Shown: positions 34,930-43,598, counted from the stretch's first letter. The stretch: DNA of 64,000 bases from Ruminococcus sp. Phil15 (GCA_001940995.1 MSHC01000020.1:5573-69572), one strand, 5' to 3'. Numbers and translations are program-made. The notes: generated by a model from the sequence alone, not told the origin.

Positions 34930-36408
34930 TTAATTGTACTTGATGCGGAACGTAAAGACGCACAGGTCAGGGTCGTTCGCAAGAGAAATAAGCGTGAAAG
35001 AGGTCGGCACGACAGCTGAATTGACCTCGCTCTTTGCTCCCCTCAGCATACTGTAAATCATCGAGTAGGACGAGTCCTCAAGCAGCTGCTTCTGCTCCTT
35101 GTACAGCTTGGCGTCTGAAAATCTTACGGTCACAATGTCCTCGCCTTTTTCGGCAGCCGTGTAAACGGCGTGCCTGAAAATCTTGCTGACCTCCTTGGCA
35201 GAGGTAATGTAGCAGCCCGTCCTTGCGTGGTAGCAGGCTTCAACAGAACCGGCGTTCGGAACGGTCATTCCGAGCGGCAGACAGCTTGTGTGATCCTTGG
35301 CGAAATCTCTCTCGGTAAGTCCGAAGTAGTTGTAGGACGTGTAGGAGAAGCCCTTTGGACTAAGATCATGGTCGTTCCAGGTCGGGTCGATGTAGCCCCA
35401 TTTTCCGTCAAGCTTAGCCATTACCCACATATGCGGGCCCTCGGCTGTGTCGCCGACAACCATAGTCGCATCTATTCCTGCCTGACAGCAGAGCAGGTAA
35501 AAAGCCTTGGAGTAGCCTGAGCATACCGCCTCCCCGTCAATAAGACAGCCGTAAGCGGACTGGTCGTTCTCAGCCCCGTCAGCGTAGCGGCAGCTGTCGC
35601 TAAGAACCCTCTGGAAGTAGAGAGCCTTTTCAAACTGCGAGTAGGGGTATGTCTTGTTGGCGTAAGCTACTATCTCCGCAATCTTTTCCTTTGTGACCTT
35701 TTCCTGACGCTCGTATTCAGACTTTGTTATAGTATAAGAGTCAAAGCTTATGACCTTTGCGTAGCCCTCTGAATCATAGCTGTACCGAAATGCGCTGGGA
35801 GCGGCGTTTGCATAAGGGGTGAAAAGCCTCATCATCTCGTAGAGATGAGTAACCTCGTCCGTTCTTATAGTATTAGGAGGCAGGTAGATTTCAGTATTAA
35901 AGCTGTTCACGCCGTCAACTATTGCGTTTATTGCGCCGTGATATTTCTCCGGAAAATATTTGAGCTGATTTGCATAAGGGTCAATAGGCTCCGAGTAAAC
36001 GGGGTCTTTCTTTTCTGCGGCAGTTGTGGTAGTTGTCGTGGCAGAAGAAGTAGTAGTAGTGACCGAGGACGTCGTAGTCGTAGAGGTCGGCTTTTTTGAA
36101 GTCGTCGTCGTTACCGTTGTGGTAGTGGTTAAAGTCGGCTCTTCGGTCGTCGTTGTCGTCGCAGACGGGGAAGAAGTCGTTGTTGTAGTCGGTTCAGGCT
36201 TTTCCGTTGTGGTAGTCGCAGACGTAATTGTGGTAGTCGCTGACGAAGTCGTCGCGGCGGTTGTCGTTGCGGGTGCGGCGGAGGATGAGCTTCCGCTTTT
36301 CCCCTCATTGCAGGCGGCAAGACCTGCTGCGCTTATTGCAATACAGCAGGCGAGGCATAGGATACCTATATAGTTCTTAATTCCCATAGGGACGTATCTT
36401 TTGTTCAC
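34930..36408 (-). CDS. Lipoprotein with poly-Thr linker and transglutaminase-like domain
   Basis: The 492-residue protein begins with a lipoprotein signal (lipobox LAAC, Cys33), then a Ser/Thr-rich linker with runs of threonine to about residue 135, and a C-terminal transglutaminase/protease-like domain. The catalytic triad is visible: Cys296 in GEAVCSGYS, His326 in GPHMW and Asp341 in YIDPTW. Members of this fold may cleave or crosslink peptides, including in peptidoglycan, but no substrate is known here. It should be anchored outside the membrane. The start is GTG, 6 nt after AGGAG. Threonine-rich linkers of this kind are often glycosylated. Confidence 0.85.
   Translation of the reverse strand: MNKRYVPMGIKNYIGILCLACCIAISAAGLAACNEGKSGSSSSAAPATTTAATTSSATTTITSATTTTEKPEPTTTTTSSPSATTTTTEEPTLTTTTTVTTTTSKKPTSTTTTSSVTTTTSSATTTTTTAAEKKDPVYSEPIDPYANQLKYFPEKYHGAINAIVDGVNSFNTEIYLPPNTIRTDEVTHLYEMMRLFTPYANAAPSAFRYSYDSEGYAKVISFDSYTITKSEYERQEKVTKEKIAEIVAYANKTYPYSQFEKALYFQRVLSDSCRYADGAENDQSAYGCLIDGEAVCSGYSKAFYLLCCQAGIDATMVVGDTAEGPHMWVMAKLDGKWGYIDPTWNDHDLSPKGFSYTSYNYFGLTERDFAKDHTSCLPLGMTVPNAGSVEACYHARTGCYITSAKEVSKIFRHAVYTAAEKGEDIVTVRFSDAKLYKEQKQLLEDSSYSMIYSMLRGAKSEVNSAVVPTSFTLISLANDPDLCVFTFRIKYN
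36040..36265 (-). repeat. Low-complexity Thr-codon tract
   Basis: Degenerate ACN codon repeats (on the minus strand) encode the poly-Thr linker of the transglutaminase-like lipoprotein. The codons are mixed rather than identical, so this is selected protein composition rather than simple replication slippage. Confidence 0.8.
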
Positions 36409-36574
36409 GTTTATCTCCTTTTATATCTAAGACAAGCCTATCTTTACGGCTTAATATAATGATAGCTTTTTTATCCCCCACTGTCAATAGAAAATACAGT
36501 AAAAATCCGTTTACATTTATTACAGTTTAATTACATTTCGGAGCATAGGGCAGATATAGCCATATCGGCCGGGG

Positions 36575-36603
36575 TTGCATTTTTCTTTGATTTGTGTTAT
36601 AAT
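36575..36603 (+). promoter_or_regulatory. Promoter of the VanY-like gene
   Basis: TTGCAT and TATAAT are separated by 17 bp with an extended TG element (TGT-TATAAT), 45 bp before the start codon. Confidence 0.78.
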
Positions 36604-36648
36604 TACTGCATACAAAAGAAAAGGAAACTTCAAAGGAACGATAAAGAA

Positions 36649-37515
36649 ATGTACGATAAAAAAAATGTGGGCGCGCGCAAAAGAAAGCCCGGAAAAAACA
36701 AAAAAATCAGAATCCGCTGGGACAGGATTTTCATACTCACCGCAGTAATTGTCCTTGCGGCAATGCTCGTTGTGCTGTATAAGTTTTTTGACAGCGAGGA
36801 TAAGGAAAAACCCGCAGGCAACCCGTCTGTCGGAAGCGACAGCTCGGGAACCGGTACAACGCCAACAACTACGACGACCGCTCCCCCAACGACAACTACT
36901 ACAACTACAACAACAACTACTACAACGACCACAGAGCCGCCTCCGCTTTATCCTGTCAAGGCTGATATACAGGTGATTGACGGCGTGACGTATATAAACG
37001 GCGTGATTATCGTGAACAAGACCTACGGCTTGCCGGAGGGCTATGAGCCGGGAGTTGACCCTGTCGCTCATGCGGCGCTTGAGGAGATGTATGCCGCCGC
37101 CGCAGAGGACGGACTCTCGCTCTGGACAGCTTCGGGCTTCAGGACTGAGGAATACCAGAGAAATCTCTATGAAAAATACGCCGCCCGTGACGGATACGAC
37201 GCAGCGGACACATATTCTGCAAGGCCAAGACATTCAGAGCATGAATTGGGTCTTGCGTTCGACGTAAACGACCCAAGCAGCGATTTTAACGATACCGAGG
37301 AAGCTAAGTGGCTTTACGAACACTGTGCGGAATACGGCTTCATTATCCGCTATCCAAAGGGCAAAGAGAATATCACAGGCTTTATGTACGAGTCGTGGCA
37401 CGTTAGATATGTCGGAAAAGAGCTTGCGCAGTTCATCATGGAGCAGGGCATCACGCTTGAAGAGTATTTCGGCATTACGTCGCAGTATTCCGATGCGAGC
37501 GGAGAGGTTCAGTAA
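36649..37515 (+). CDS. VanY-type D-alanyl-D-alanine carboxypeptidase
   Basis: This membrane-anchored peptidase of 288 residues has a short basic cytoplasmic N-terminus, one membrane helix (about residues 25-45), a poly-Thr/Pro linker (about 70-97), and a C-terminal VanY domain. Zinc ligands are visible: His198 and Asp205 in SEHELGLAFDV, and His251 in ESWHVRYVG. It would trim the terminal D-alanine of peptidoglycan stem peptides outside the cell. The frame is open 19 codons upstream, but the ATG at 36649 follows the promoter and an AAAGGA site. It is divergent from the transglutaminase-like lipoprotein gene, which carries a similar linker. Confidence 0.92.
   Translation: MYDKKNVGARKRKPGKNKKIRIRWDRIFILTAVIVLAAMLVVLYKFFDSEDKEKPAGNPSVGSDSSGTGTTPTTTTTAPPTTTTTTTTTTTTTTTEPPPLYPVKADIQVIDGVTYINGVIIVNKTYGLPEGYEPGVDPVAHAALEEMYAAAAEDGLSLWTASGFRTEEYQRNLYEKYAARDGYDAADTYSARPRHSEHELGLAFDVNDPSSDFNDTEEAKWLYEHCAEYGFIIRYPKGKENITGFMYESWHVRYVGKELAQFIMEQGITLEEYFGITSQYSDASGEVQ
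36856..36935 (+). repeat. Low-complexity Thr-codon tract in the VanY-like gene
   Basis: ACN codon repeats encode a run of about 25 Thr/Pro residues forming a linker between membrane helix and catalytic domain. Confidence 0.8.
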
Positions 37516-37546
37516 ACGCATAATTATTATAGTCGGTCAGTTTGTT

Positions 37547-37583
37547 ATCTCCACGCAGAAGTTATCCTGCGTGGAGATTTTTG
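37547..37583 (+). terminator. Terminator after the VanY-like gene
   Basis: A perfect 12-bp stem (37547-37558 with 37567-37578) is followed by TTTTTGCTTT. Confidence 0.9.
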
Positions 37584-37683
37584 CTTTGAGAGAACAAAAC
37601 AAAGCCTGCCGTTCCATTAATCAACCGTTACCGCTGTGCGTGGAATACATTGCAAAAATATCTCAACTTTTTTCAAAAAACTA

Positions 37684-37712
37684 AAGACAAACGAAAAAAA
37701 ATGTGGTATAAT
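37684..37712 (+). promoter_or_regulatory. Promoter of the NUDIX-GH5 unit
   Basis: A perfect -10 (TATAAT) with extended TGG is preceded at 17 bp by a weak -35 (AAGACA). Confidence 0.6.
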
Positions 37713-37797
37713 GGTCTTAACTAGTGGGAGATTTCAGATCTTTTCACCAATTTGTCCGCAGGACTCTGCGTCTTGCGGTGCAGAAAGGATTGAATTT

Positions 37798-38202
37798 ATG
37801 CAGAATGAAAAATCATGTGGTGCAATAGTCTACCGTAAGTACCACGGAAACACCGAAATTCTTCTTATCAAGCACATAAACAGCGGTCACTGGTCGTTCC
37901 CTAAGGGCCATGTAGAGGGCGACGAAACCGAAGTCGAAACTGCGATAAGAGAAATCAAAGAGGAAACGGGGATCGATGTTATCATCGACCCTACCTTCAG
38001 GGAGATAGTGTCTTACTCCCCGAAAAAGGACACGCAGAAGGTTGTCGTTTATTTTATGGCAAAGGCTAAGAACACCGACTTTACCCCGCAGGAGGACGAA
38101 ATTGCCGAGATACGCTGGGTAGAGCTTGGCAGGATATGTTCGGTCTTGTCTTACGAAAACGATAAGACGATCGTGAATAAGGCGAAGAACTTTATTCTCT
38201 AA
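37798..38202 (+). CDS. NUDIX hydrolase, Ap4A-hydrolase-like
   Basis: The 134-residue protein begins KSCGAIVYRK and has the pattern HWSFPKGHVEGDE followed by the rest of the NUDIX box (AIREIKEETGI). The FPKGH motif is characteristic of bis(5'-nucleosyl)-tetraphosphatases, which hydrolyse Ap4A and similar dinucleotides. The frame is open to 37636, but the ATG at 37798 has AAAGGA 8 nt ahead and starts at the domain. It lies 15 bp before the GH5 gene and the two are probably co-transcribed, an odd pairing. Confidence 0.88.
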   Translation: MQNEKSCGAIVYRKYHGNTEILLIKHINSGHWSFPKGHVEGDETEVETAIREIKEETGIDVIIDPTFREIVSYSPKKDTQKVVVYFMAKAKNTDFTPQEDEIAEIRWVELGRICSVLSYENDKTIVNKAKNFIL

Positions 38203-38217
38203 GGAGGGCAAAGACTT

Positions 38218-39594
38218 ATGACAAAAAAACTGCTTTCTGTCGCTCTTACGCTTCTTGCGGCAGTCGCAATAATAACCGCACCGATAGTCACAGATACCGG
38301 CAAGGACTCGATCAAGGACAGTCAAGGCACTACTTCGACAACAACCACAACTACAACAACTGCCGGTTCGGATAGTCCGGAAGAATCCCTGCCCGACGAG
38401 TCAGCTTCGGCTACCGTAACTACTGCCACAACAGCTGCTTCCGAGCCTTCGACAACTACGAGCGCCGAGGATAGCGGCACTACTACATCGACAACGACGA
38501 CCTCCCAAGAGCCGACTGTGACAACTACTACAAAAAAGCCTGTCACAACAACTACCACAACAAAAAAACCTCAGACTACTACCACAACCAAAAAGCCCGT
38601 CGCCACAACGACGACGACAAAGAAGCCTGATAAGCCTATCGAGAACGACGCACCGAAAGGCTCGCCCGTTGCAAAGCACGGACAGCTCTCCGTAAGCGGC
38701 GCAAATATCGTTGACCAGAACGGAAACAAGTTCCAGCTGCTCGGAGCTTCAACGCACGGCGTAGGCTGGTTCCCCAACTGCATTTCAAAAAGCGCATTCA
38801 AGGTGTTCAGAGACGACTGGGGCTGTAATGCGATGCGACTTGCAATGTACATCGAGGAATCGTGGGGAGGAAGCGAATCGCTCTATCTCGCACAGCCCGG
38901 AAAAAACTATGATCTTGTCACAAACGGCATAGACTACTGCATCGACCTAGGTATGTATGTGGTGGTTGACTGGCACGTCCTGAACCCCGGCGACCCTACT
39001 ACCCATACAAAAGAAGCAAAGGAATTTTTTGCCAAGATCGCTAAAGAATACGGCGACTACCCTAACATCATCTACGAAATCTGCAACGAGCCTAACGGAA
39101 ACGTTTCATGGTCGGGCAAGGTAAAGCCATACGCCGAGGAAGTAATCAAGGAAATAAGAAAATATGACAGCGACGCCGTTATAATCTGCGGCACGCCTAC
39201 CTGGTCGCAGGATATCGACAAGGCGGAGGCAAGCAGGCTCTCCGACAAAAATACAGTCTACGCACTCCACTTTTATGCAAATACGCACACCGACTGGCTG
39301 AGAAACAGGCTTACGGACTGCTACAAAAAGGGTCTGCCAGTCATAGTTTCGGAGTTCGGCACCTGCGATGCCAGCGGAAACGGCGGCTTTAACGAGGGGG
39401 AAACCAAAAAATGGATAAACCTGCTCAACAAGTATGACATAGGCTTCTTCAACTGGAGCTTCTGCAACAAGCCTGAAACTGCGTCTATCCTTAAATCGGA
39501 CGTGAATTTCAGCGAATTTAAGGCAGGGGACAGCCAGCTCACCGAAAGCGGAAAGCTTATGAGAAAGCTTTACAGGGAGAGAGCAGGTCTTTAA
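38218..39594 (+). CDS. Secreted GH5 endoglucanase with poly-Thr linker
   Basis: This 458-residue secreted enzyme has an N-terminal signal or anchor segment (residues 1-22), a Thr/Lys/Pro-rich linker (about 38-140) and a GH5 catalytic domain from about residue 155. The acid/base is Glu291 in YEICNEPNG and the nucleophile Glu379 in VIVSEFGTC, with the VDWHVLNPGDP loop typical of the GH5 subfamily 2 cellulases. It should cut beta-1,4-glucan in cellulose-like substrates. There is no dockerin or carbohydrate-binding module. An AAGGAGG site precedes the ATG. No clear signal-peptidase site is visible, so it may remain membrane-anchored. Confidence 0.93.
   Translation: MTKKLLSVALTLLAAVAIITAPIVTDTGKDSIKDSQGTTSTTTTTTTTAGSDSPEESLPDESASATVTTATTAASEPSTTTSAEDSGTTTSTTTTSQEPTVTTTTKKPVTTTTTTKKPQTTTTTKKPVATTTTTKKPDKPIENDAPKGSPVAKHGQLSVSGANIVDQNGNKFQLLGASTHGVGWFPNCISKSAFKVFRDDWGCNAMRLAMYIEESWGGSESLYLAQPGKNYDLVTNGIDYCIDLGMYVVVDWHVLNPGDPTTHTKEAKEFFAKIAKEYGDYPNIIYEICNEPNGNVSWSGKVKPYAEEVIKEIRKYDSDAVIICGTPTWSQDIDKAEASRLSDKNTVYALHFYANTHTDWLRNRLTDCYKKGLPVIVSEFGTCDASGNGGFNEGETKKWINLLNKYDIGFFNWSFCNKPETASILKSDVNFSEFKAGDSQLTESGKLMRKLYRERAGL
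38328..38635 (+). repeat. Low-complexity Thr/Lys/Pro-codon tract in the GH5 gene
   Basis: About 100 codons are dominated by ACN, with near-repeats of TTTTKKP. It forms the linker between the membrane-proximal N-terminus and the catalytic domain. Confidence 0.8.
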
Positions 39595-39612
39595 CCCCGT
39601 GCAATAGAGCCA

Positions 39613-39629
39613 TGTAAAATTTATGTAAA
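39613..39629 (-). promoter_or_regulatory. Candidate PhoP-box repeat upstream of the phosphate transporter
   Basis: On the minus strand TTTACA-TAAAT-TTTACA gives two 6-mers at an 11-bp period, matching the Bacillus PhoP-box pattern TT(A/T/C)ACA with 5-nt spacers. It lies about 17 bp upstream of the -35. Confidence 0.45.
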
Positions 39630-39645
39630 ATAATTACCCGTCCGG

Positions 39646-39674
39646 TTGACTTGAAATTATCGGACGTGTATAAT
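39646..39674 (+). promoter_or_regulatory. SigA promoter of the PiT-DUF47 operon
   Basis: TTGACT, a 17-bp spacer and TATAAT. An inverted repeat CGTCCG/CGGACG (39639-39644 and 39661-39666) brackets the -35. The predicted leader is about 100 nt. Confidence 0.85.
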
Positions 39675-39783
39675 TATATTGACCGTGCAAATTTCGGGCA
39701 ATACTTTTGCATATATATGCATTGCACGGAGAAGTAATAAAAGTAGAAGAAGCTTTGTTCTACAGAGCTGAAAGAGGTATAAA

Positions 39784-40836
39784 ATGTCAATAACAGAGTT
39801 TGTAACTCAGATGCTTCAAAGCCCTATGCTTATGGTTTCGACCGTTCTTACGCTGGGAGTTGTCCTCGTAAACGGCTGGACGGACGCCCCTAACGCAATC
39901 GCAACCTGCGTTTCCACAAGGGCAATAGAAGCAAGAAAAGCCATTATAATGGCGGCGATCTTCAATTTTCTCGGCGTTCTCGTGATGACTACTGTCAACG
40001 CCTCGGTTGCGACAACGATCTACAATATGGTAGACTTCGGCAACGACTCTAAGGCGGCGCTTATCGCACTTTGTGCGGCAATGGCGGCTATCGTTATCTG
40101 GGCAACCGTCGCATGGTATTTCGGAATACCGACAAGCGAAAGCCACGCCCTTATCGCAGGAATTTCAGGTGCGGCAATCGCCGTGCAGGGGGATATGAGC
40201 GGCCTGCGCGGCGAGGAGTGGATAAAGGTGCTGTACGGAATAGTCCTCTCAACGCTTCTGGGCTTTGCACTCGGCTTTGTCAGCTCAAAGCTTGTAGTTG
40301 CTGTTTTCCGCAGCAGAAACAGGCTAAAGTGCGAGCAGTTCTTCTCGAAGGGACAGGTCGCAGGCGGTGCGGCGATGGCGTTTATGCACGGCGCACAGGA
40401 CGGTCAGAAGTTTATGGCTATCTTCCTGCTCGGTGCGGCTCTTGTTGACGGTACATCGACAGGCTCGTTTGAGGGAACGCCTCCTATATGGCTTATGGTG
40501 CTGGTTTCGTTAGTAATGGGCTTCGGCACATCAATAGGCGGCTACCGTATCATAAAGTCGGTAGGTATGGATATGGTAAAGCTAAAGCCGTATCAGGGCT
40601 TTTCGGCAGACTTTGCCGCAACGCTCTGCCTGCTTTTCTCATCTCTTACAGGTATCCCGGTCAGCACTACCCACACTAAAACGACCGCTATTATGGGCGT
40701 GGGTGCGGCAAGACGAATAAGCAACGTAAACTGGAGCATTGTAAAGGATCTTGTGCTGACATGGGTCTGCACCTTCCCCGGCTGCGGACTTCTCGGCTTC
40801 GGAACGGCAAAGCTCTTCCTTGCAATGTTCGGATAA
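39784..40836 (+). CDS. pit: PiT family inorganic phosphate transporter
   Basis: The 350-residue membrane protein has the two PiT signature segments: an N-terminal VLVNGWTDAPNAIAT and a C-terminal GIPVSTTHTKTTAIMG, with about ten membrane helices. It transports phosphate, coupled to a cation. The gene lies 17 bp upstream of a DUF47/PhoU-like gene, the usual partner. A PhoP-box-like repeat upstream suggests induction by phosphate shortage. An alternative is sulphate transport by a related family. Confidence 0.93.
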   Translation: MSITEFVTQMLQSPMLMVSTVLTLGVVLVNGWTDAPNAIATCVSTRAIEARKAIIMAAIFNFLGVLVMTTVNASVATTIYNMVDFGNDSKAALIALCAAMAAIVIWATVAWYFGIPTSESHALIAGISGAAIAVQGDMSGLRGEEWIKVLYGIVLSTLLGFALGFVSSKLVVAVFRSRNRLKCEQFFSKGQVAGGAAMAFMHGAQDGQKFMAIFLLGAALVDGTSTGSFEGTPPIWLMVLVSLVMGFGTSIGGYRIIKSVGMDMVKLKPYQGFSADFAATLCLLFSSLTGIPVSTTHTKTTAIMGVGAARRISNVNWSIVKDLVLTWVCTFPGCGLLGFGTAKLFLAMFG

Positions 40837-40853
40837 TTTGGAGGTTATGAAAA

Positions 40854-41474
40854 ATGGCTAAGAATAAGAATGACTACTTTAAGCTTATCGAGGAGCAGGT
40901 TCAGTACTGCGTACAGGCAGGAACGCTCCTTGAGGAGATTTTTTCCACATACTCTGTAGATGCGGTTCTGGAGCAAAAGGCAAAGATGCACGAAATAGAA
41001 AATAAGGCTGACGAGCTTCATCACGATATTTCAACACGCCTTATGTCCGAGTTTATAACGCCTATCGACCAGGAGGATATCCTCCACCTCGTGCAGCTCA
41101 TAGACGACGTTACAGACTCGATCGACGAGGTCGTGTTCGATATCTATATGTATAATATCGTACAGCCTCCCAAGCAAGCGCAGAAGCTCGCTTCCATCGT
41201 AAACCGCTGTGTTAAAGCTCTTTATGAGGCGGTAAAGGAGCTTAAAAACTTCAAGAAGCCTGAAAACCTGCGCAGGCTTCTCGTTGATGTAAACGGCATC
41301 GAGGGAGAGTCGGACCTTGCCGTTACAGACGCAGTAAGAGAGCTGTTTGTAGAGTGCGACGACGCAAAGACGATCATCGGACACAAAGCTATATACGACA
41401 GCCTCGAAAACTGCTGCGACCTCTGCGAGCACGCCTCCGACATAATCGAGCAGATTATCATTAAGAACACCTAA
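40854..41474 (+). CDS. DUF47/PhoU-like phosphate transport regulator
   Basis: The 206-residue protein is mostly helical and matches the DUF47 family (TIGR00153), PhoU-like proteins that are encoded next to PiT transporters and are thought to modulate their activity. Recognisable segments are HEIENKADELHHDIS and the DREDIL-like DQEDILHLVQLIDDVTDSIDE with acidic metal-binding residues. It is co-transcribed with the transporter, 17 bp downstream, and followed by a terminator. Confidence 0.9.
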   Translation: MAKNKNDYFKLIEEQVQYCVQAGTLLEEIFSTYSVDAVLEQKAKMHEIENKADELHHDISTRLMSEFITPIDQEDILHLVQLIDDVTDSIDEVVFDIYMYNIVQPPKQAQKLASIVNRCVKALYEAVKELKNFKKPENLRRLLVDVNGIEGESDLAVTDAVRELFVECDDAKTIIGHKAIYDSLENCCDLCEHASDIIEQIIIKNT

Positions 41475-41518
41475 AGCAAGGCAGCAATATGCGCCGTGCG
41501 CCGTAACACAAAATAATC

Positions 41519-41550
41519 GCCCACTTGTTGCAAAACAGGTGGGCTTTTGT
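41519..41550 (+). terminator. Terminator of the PiT-DUF47 operon
   Basis: A 10-bp stem with one G-U pair (41519-41528 with 41535-41544) is followed by TTTTGTATTT, 45 bp past the DUF47 stop. Confidence 0.85.
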
Positions 41551-41699
41551 ATTTGCTTTTGCAGATCAGATAAGAAAGAGCCGCCGAGGAAGATTTTCTG
41601 CCGGTCGCCTTATCGTTCCGTTCCTTTTAACTATTGCACCGATTTAAAGCGGCTGAGGAGCTTAGGGACTGTAAGAAAATGTGCTTACAGCTCAGGCGG

Positions 41700-41987
41700 T
41701 CAGTTAGCTCTGCCGCTCTCAGCCTCCGCCCTCTCCAGCTCCATACGGTATGCGGAGAGTATCTCCCCCTCTATCTCGTTTCTTGCCGCAGGCGTGATAG
41801 GATGAACTATGTCACGGAACACCCCGTTGTCGTCACGCCTTGACGGCATCGCAACAAACAGCCTCTCGTCCCCCTGCACTACCTTTATGTCATGCACCGC
41901 AAAAAAGTCGTCAAATGTAACGCTTATAATCCCCCTGAGTCTGCCGTCGGACATAAGTTTTCGTACCTTGATATCGGTAATTTCCAT
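41700..41987 (-). CDS. spoVG: Septation regulator SpoVG
   Basis: The 95-residue protein starts MEITDIKVRKLM and contains FDDFFAVHDIKVVQG and the FVAMPSRR and DIVHPITPAAR motifs, which define SpoVG. In Bacillus it affects asymmetric septum formation; in other bacteria it binds nucleic acids and affects virulence or capsule genes. The ATG at 41987 is preceded by AAAGGAG at a long spacing; the frame is open to 42050 without a better site. It is divergent from murC. Confidence 0.95.
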   Translation of the reverse strand: MEITDIKVRKLMSDGRLRGIISVTFDDFFAVHDIKVVQGDERLFVAMPSRRDDNGVFRDIVHPITPAARNEIEGEILSAYRMELERAEAESGRAN

Positions 41988-42092
41988 AATTTTTTGTCGC
42001 TCCTTTCGTCTTATGCAAATATCTTTGACTTTTTGAGAAAAAATATTCAAAAGGTCTTTCTTTTTTTGCCGGTTTATAATATAATAGTAGTA

Positions 42093-42104
42093 GAATGTTT
42101 GTTC
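42093..42104. promoter_or_regulatory. LexA-box-like site ahead of murC-lexA
   Basis: GAATGTTTGTTC differs at one base from the Gram-positive LexA pattern GAAC-N4-GTTC. It lies just downstream of overlapping TATAAT sequences (42075-42085) upstream of the murC-lexA unit. Confidence 0.4.
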
Positions 42105-42149
42105 GCCTGCGCAGGCGGATTGAAAATATGTTACGGTTTGGAGATTATT

Positions 42150-43595
42150 ATGGCAGACAACAATTTTAACCTCGGAATTTTACAGGGCAGGAAGCATATC
42201 CACTTTATAGGCATAGGCGGTTCGGGAATGTACCCGATAGCGCAGATTTTATGCTCCAAGGGCTATGAGCTGTCAGGCTCTGACAACAACGAAACGGAAA
42301 CCTTGCAGGCTGTTAGAAATATGGGCTGTAAGGTGTATATGGGACAAAGGGCGGAGAATATAGAGGGCGCAGAGCTTATCGTCTATACCGCCGCAATAAT
42401 GTCCGATAACCCCGAGCTTGTCGCAGCAAGGGAAAGCGGCGTGCCGGTAATGGAGAGAAGCGAAATTTTGGGTCTTATATCGTCGTGGTATCAAAATGCG
42501 ATATGCATAAGCGGCACTCACGGAAAGACCACCGCAACCTCGATGCTTACTCAGATTTTTGTGGAAGCAGGCGAGGATATCTCCTGCGTGATAGGCGGAA
42601 AGCTTAAAGCGATCGGCGGCGGAAGCGGCAGAGCAGGCAGAAGCGATACGTTCGTCTGCGAATCCTGCGAGTTTGAAGATCACTACCTGAAGCTTCACCC
42701 CGACGTAGCGGTTATCCTGAATGTAGACGCCGACCACCTCGACTATTTTAAAAATCTGGACAACATTAAAAAATCCTTCCGCAATTTTGCATCTCTTGCA
42801 AGCAGATGCCTTATCATAAACGGCGACGACTTAAACACAGTTGAAGCGGTCGCAGGACTTGACAAGGAGATCATTACATTCGGCTTTAACGAAAAAAACG
42901 ATTACTATGCTAAAATCCTCGGCTCAAAGGGTCTGCGCACCGATTTTGAGGTGTTCCGAAAGGGCGAGCCGCTGGGTCAGATGTCTGTTCATGTACCCGG
43001 CAGGCATAACGTGCTTAACGCAACCGCCGCCACAGCCGCCGCAATGCTCTCAGGGGTCGATGTAAAGACGATAAAAACAGCTCTGGAAAAGTTTCCCGGC
43101 GCAGGCAGGCGTTTTGAAAAAATGGCTTGTGCCGACGGCGTTACCGTCGTGGACGACTATGCGCACCACCCGACAGAGCTTGAAGCCGTCTTGACCGCCG
43201 CAAAGAGTCTCGATTTCAATAGGGTCTGGGCAGTGTTCCAGCCGTTCACATATTCGAGGACGGAGATCCTTATGGACGACTTTGCCAGGGTACTCAAAAT
43301 TGCCGACAAGGTAGTGCTTACCGATATTATGGGCAGCCGTGAAAAGAATACAAACCGCATCTATACAAGACAGCTTGCGGAGAAGATCGAGGACTGCGTG
43401 TTCTTTGACGTGGCAGATGAAATAGCAGACGCACAGACGGCAGAGCGTAAGGAAGCAAATTTTGACGAGATCATAAGCTACCTTCTTGAAAATCTGGAGG
43501 AGGGCGACCTCGTTATAACGCTCGGCTGCGGCGACGCATACAAGCTTGCGAAAAGATTAGGCAAAAAGCTGGAAGAACGTGAGAAAGAGAGGTAG
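42150..43595 (+). CDS. murC: UDP-N-acetylmuramate--L-alanine ligase
   Basis: MurC adds L-alanine to UDP-N-acetylmuramic acid, the first amino acid of the peptidoglycan stem. The 481-residue protein has the Mur ligase ATP motif GTHGKTTATSML, the N-terminal HFIGIGGSGM Rossmann motif, and DDYAHHPTELEA in the C-terminal domain. The frame extends upstream to 41892, overlapping the spoVG start, but GGAG lies 6 nt ahead of the ATG at 42150. It is followed after 3 bp by lexA, so the two are probably one transcript. Confidence 0.97.
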   Translation: MADNNFNLGILQGRKHIHFIGIGGSGMYPIAQILCSKGYELSGSDNNETETLQAVRNMGCKVYMGQRAENIEGAELIVYTAAIMSDNPELVAARESGVPVMERSEILGLISSWYQNAICISGTHGKTTATSMLTQIFVEAGEDISCVIGGKLKAIGGGSGRAGRSDTFVCESCEFEDHYLKLHPDVAVILNVDADHLDYFKNLDNIKKSFRNFASLASRCLIINGDDLNTVEAVAGLDKEIITFGFNEKNDYYAKILGSKGLRTDFEVFRKGEPLGQMSVHVPGRHNVLNATAATAAAMLSGVDVKTIKTALEKFPGAGRRFEKMACADGVTVVDDYAHHPTELEAVLTAAKSLDFNRVWAVFQPFTYSRTEILMDDFARVLKIADKVVLTDIMGSREKNTNRIYTRQLAEKIEDCVFFDVADEIADAQTAERKEANFDEIISYLLENLEEGDLVITLGCGDAYKLAKRLGKKLEEREKER

Positions 43596-43598
43596 ACT

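Noticed and set aside
36026..36932. Valine-rich open frames opposite the Thr-codon tracts
   Set aside because: Runs of Val, Ser or Arg codons are the expected complement or shifted reading of ACN repeats. No signals of translation were seen.
41892..42149. An upstream extension of murC overlapping the spoVG start
   Set aside because: It would overlap another gene's start and promoter, lacks a ribosome site and adds residues unknown in MurC.
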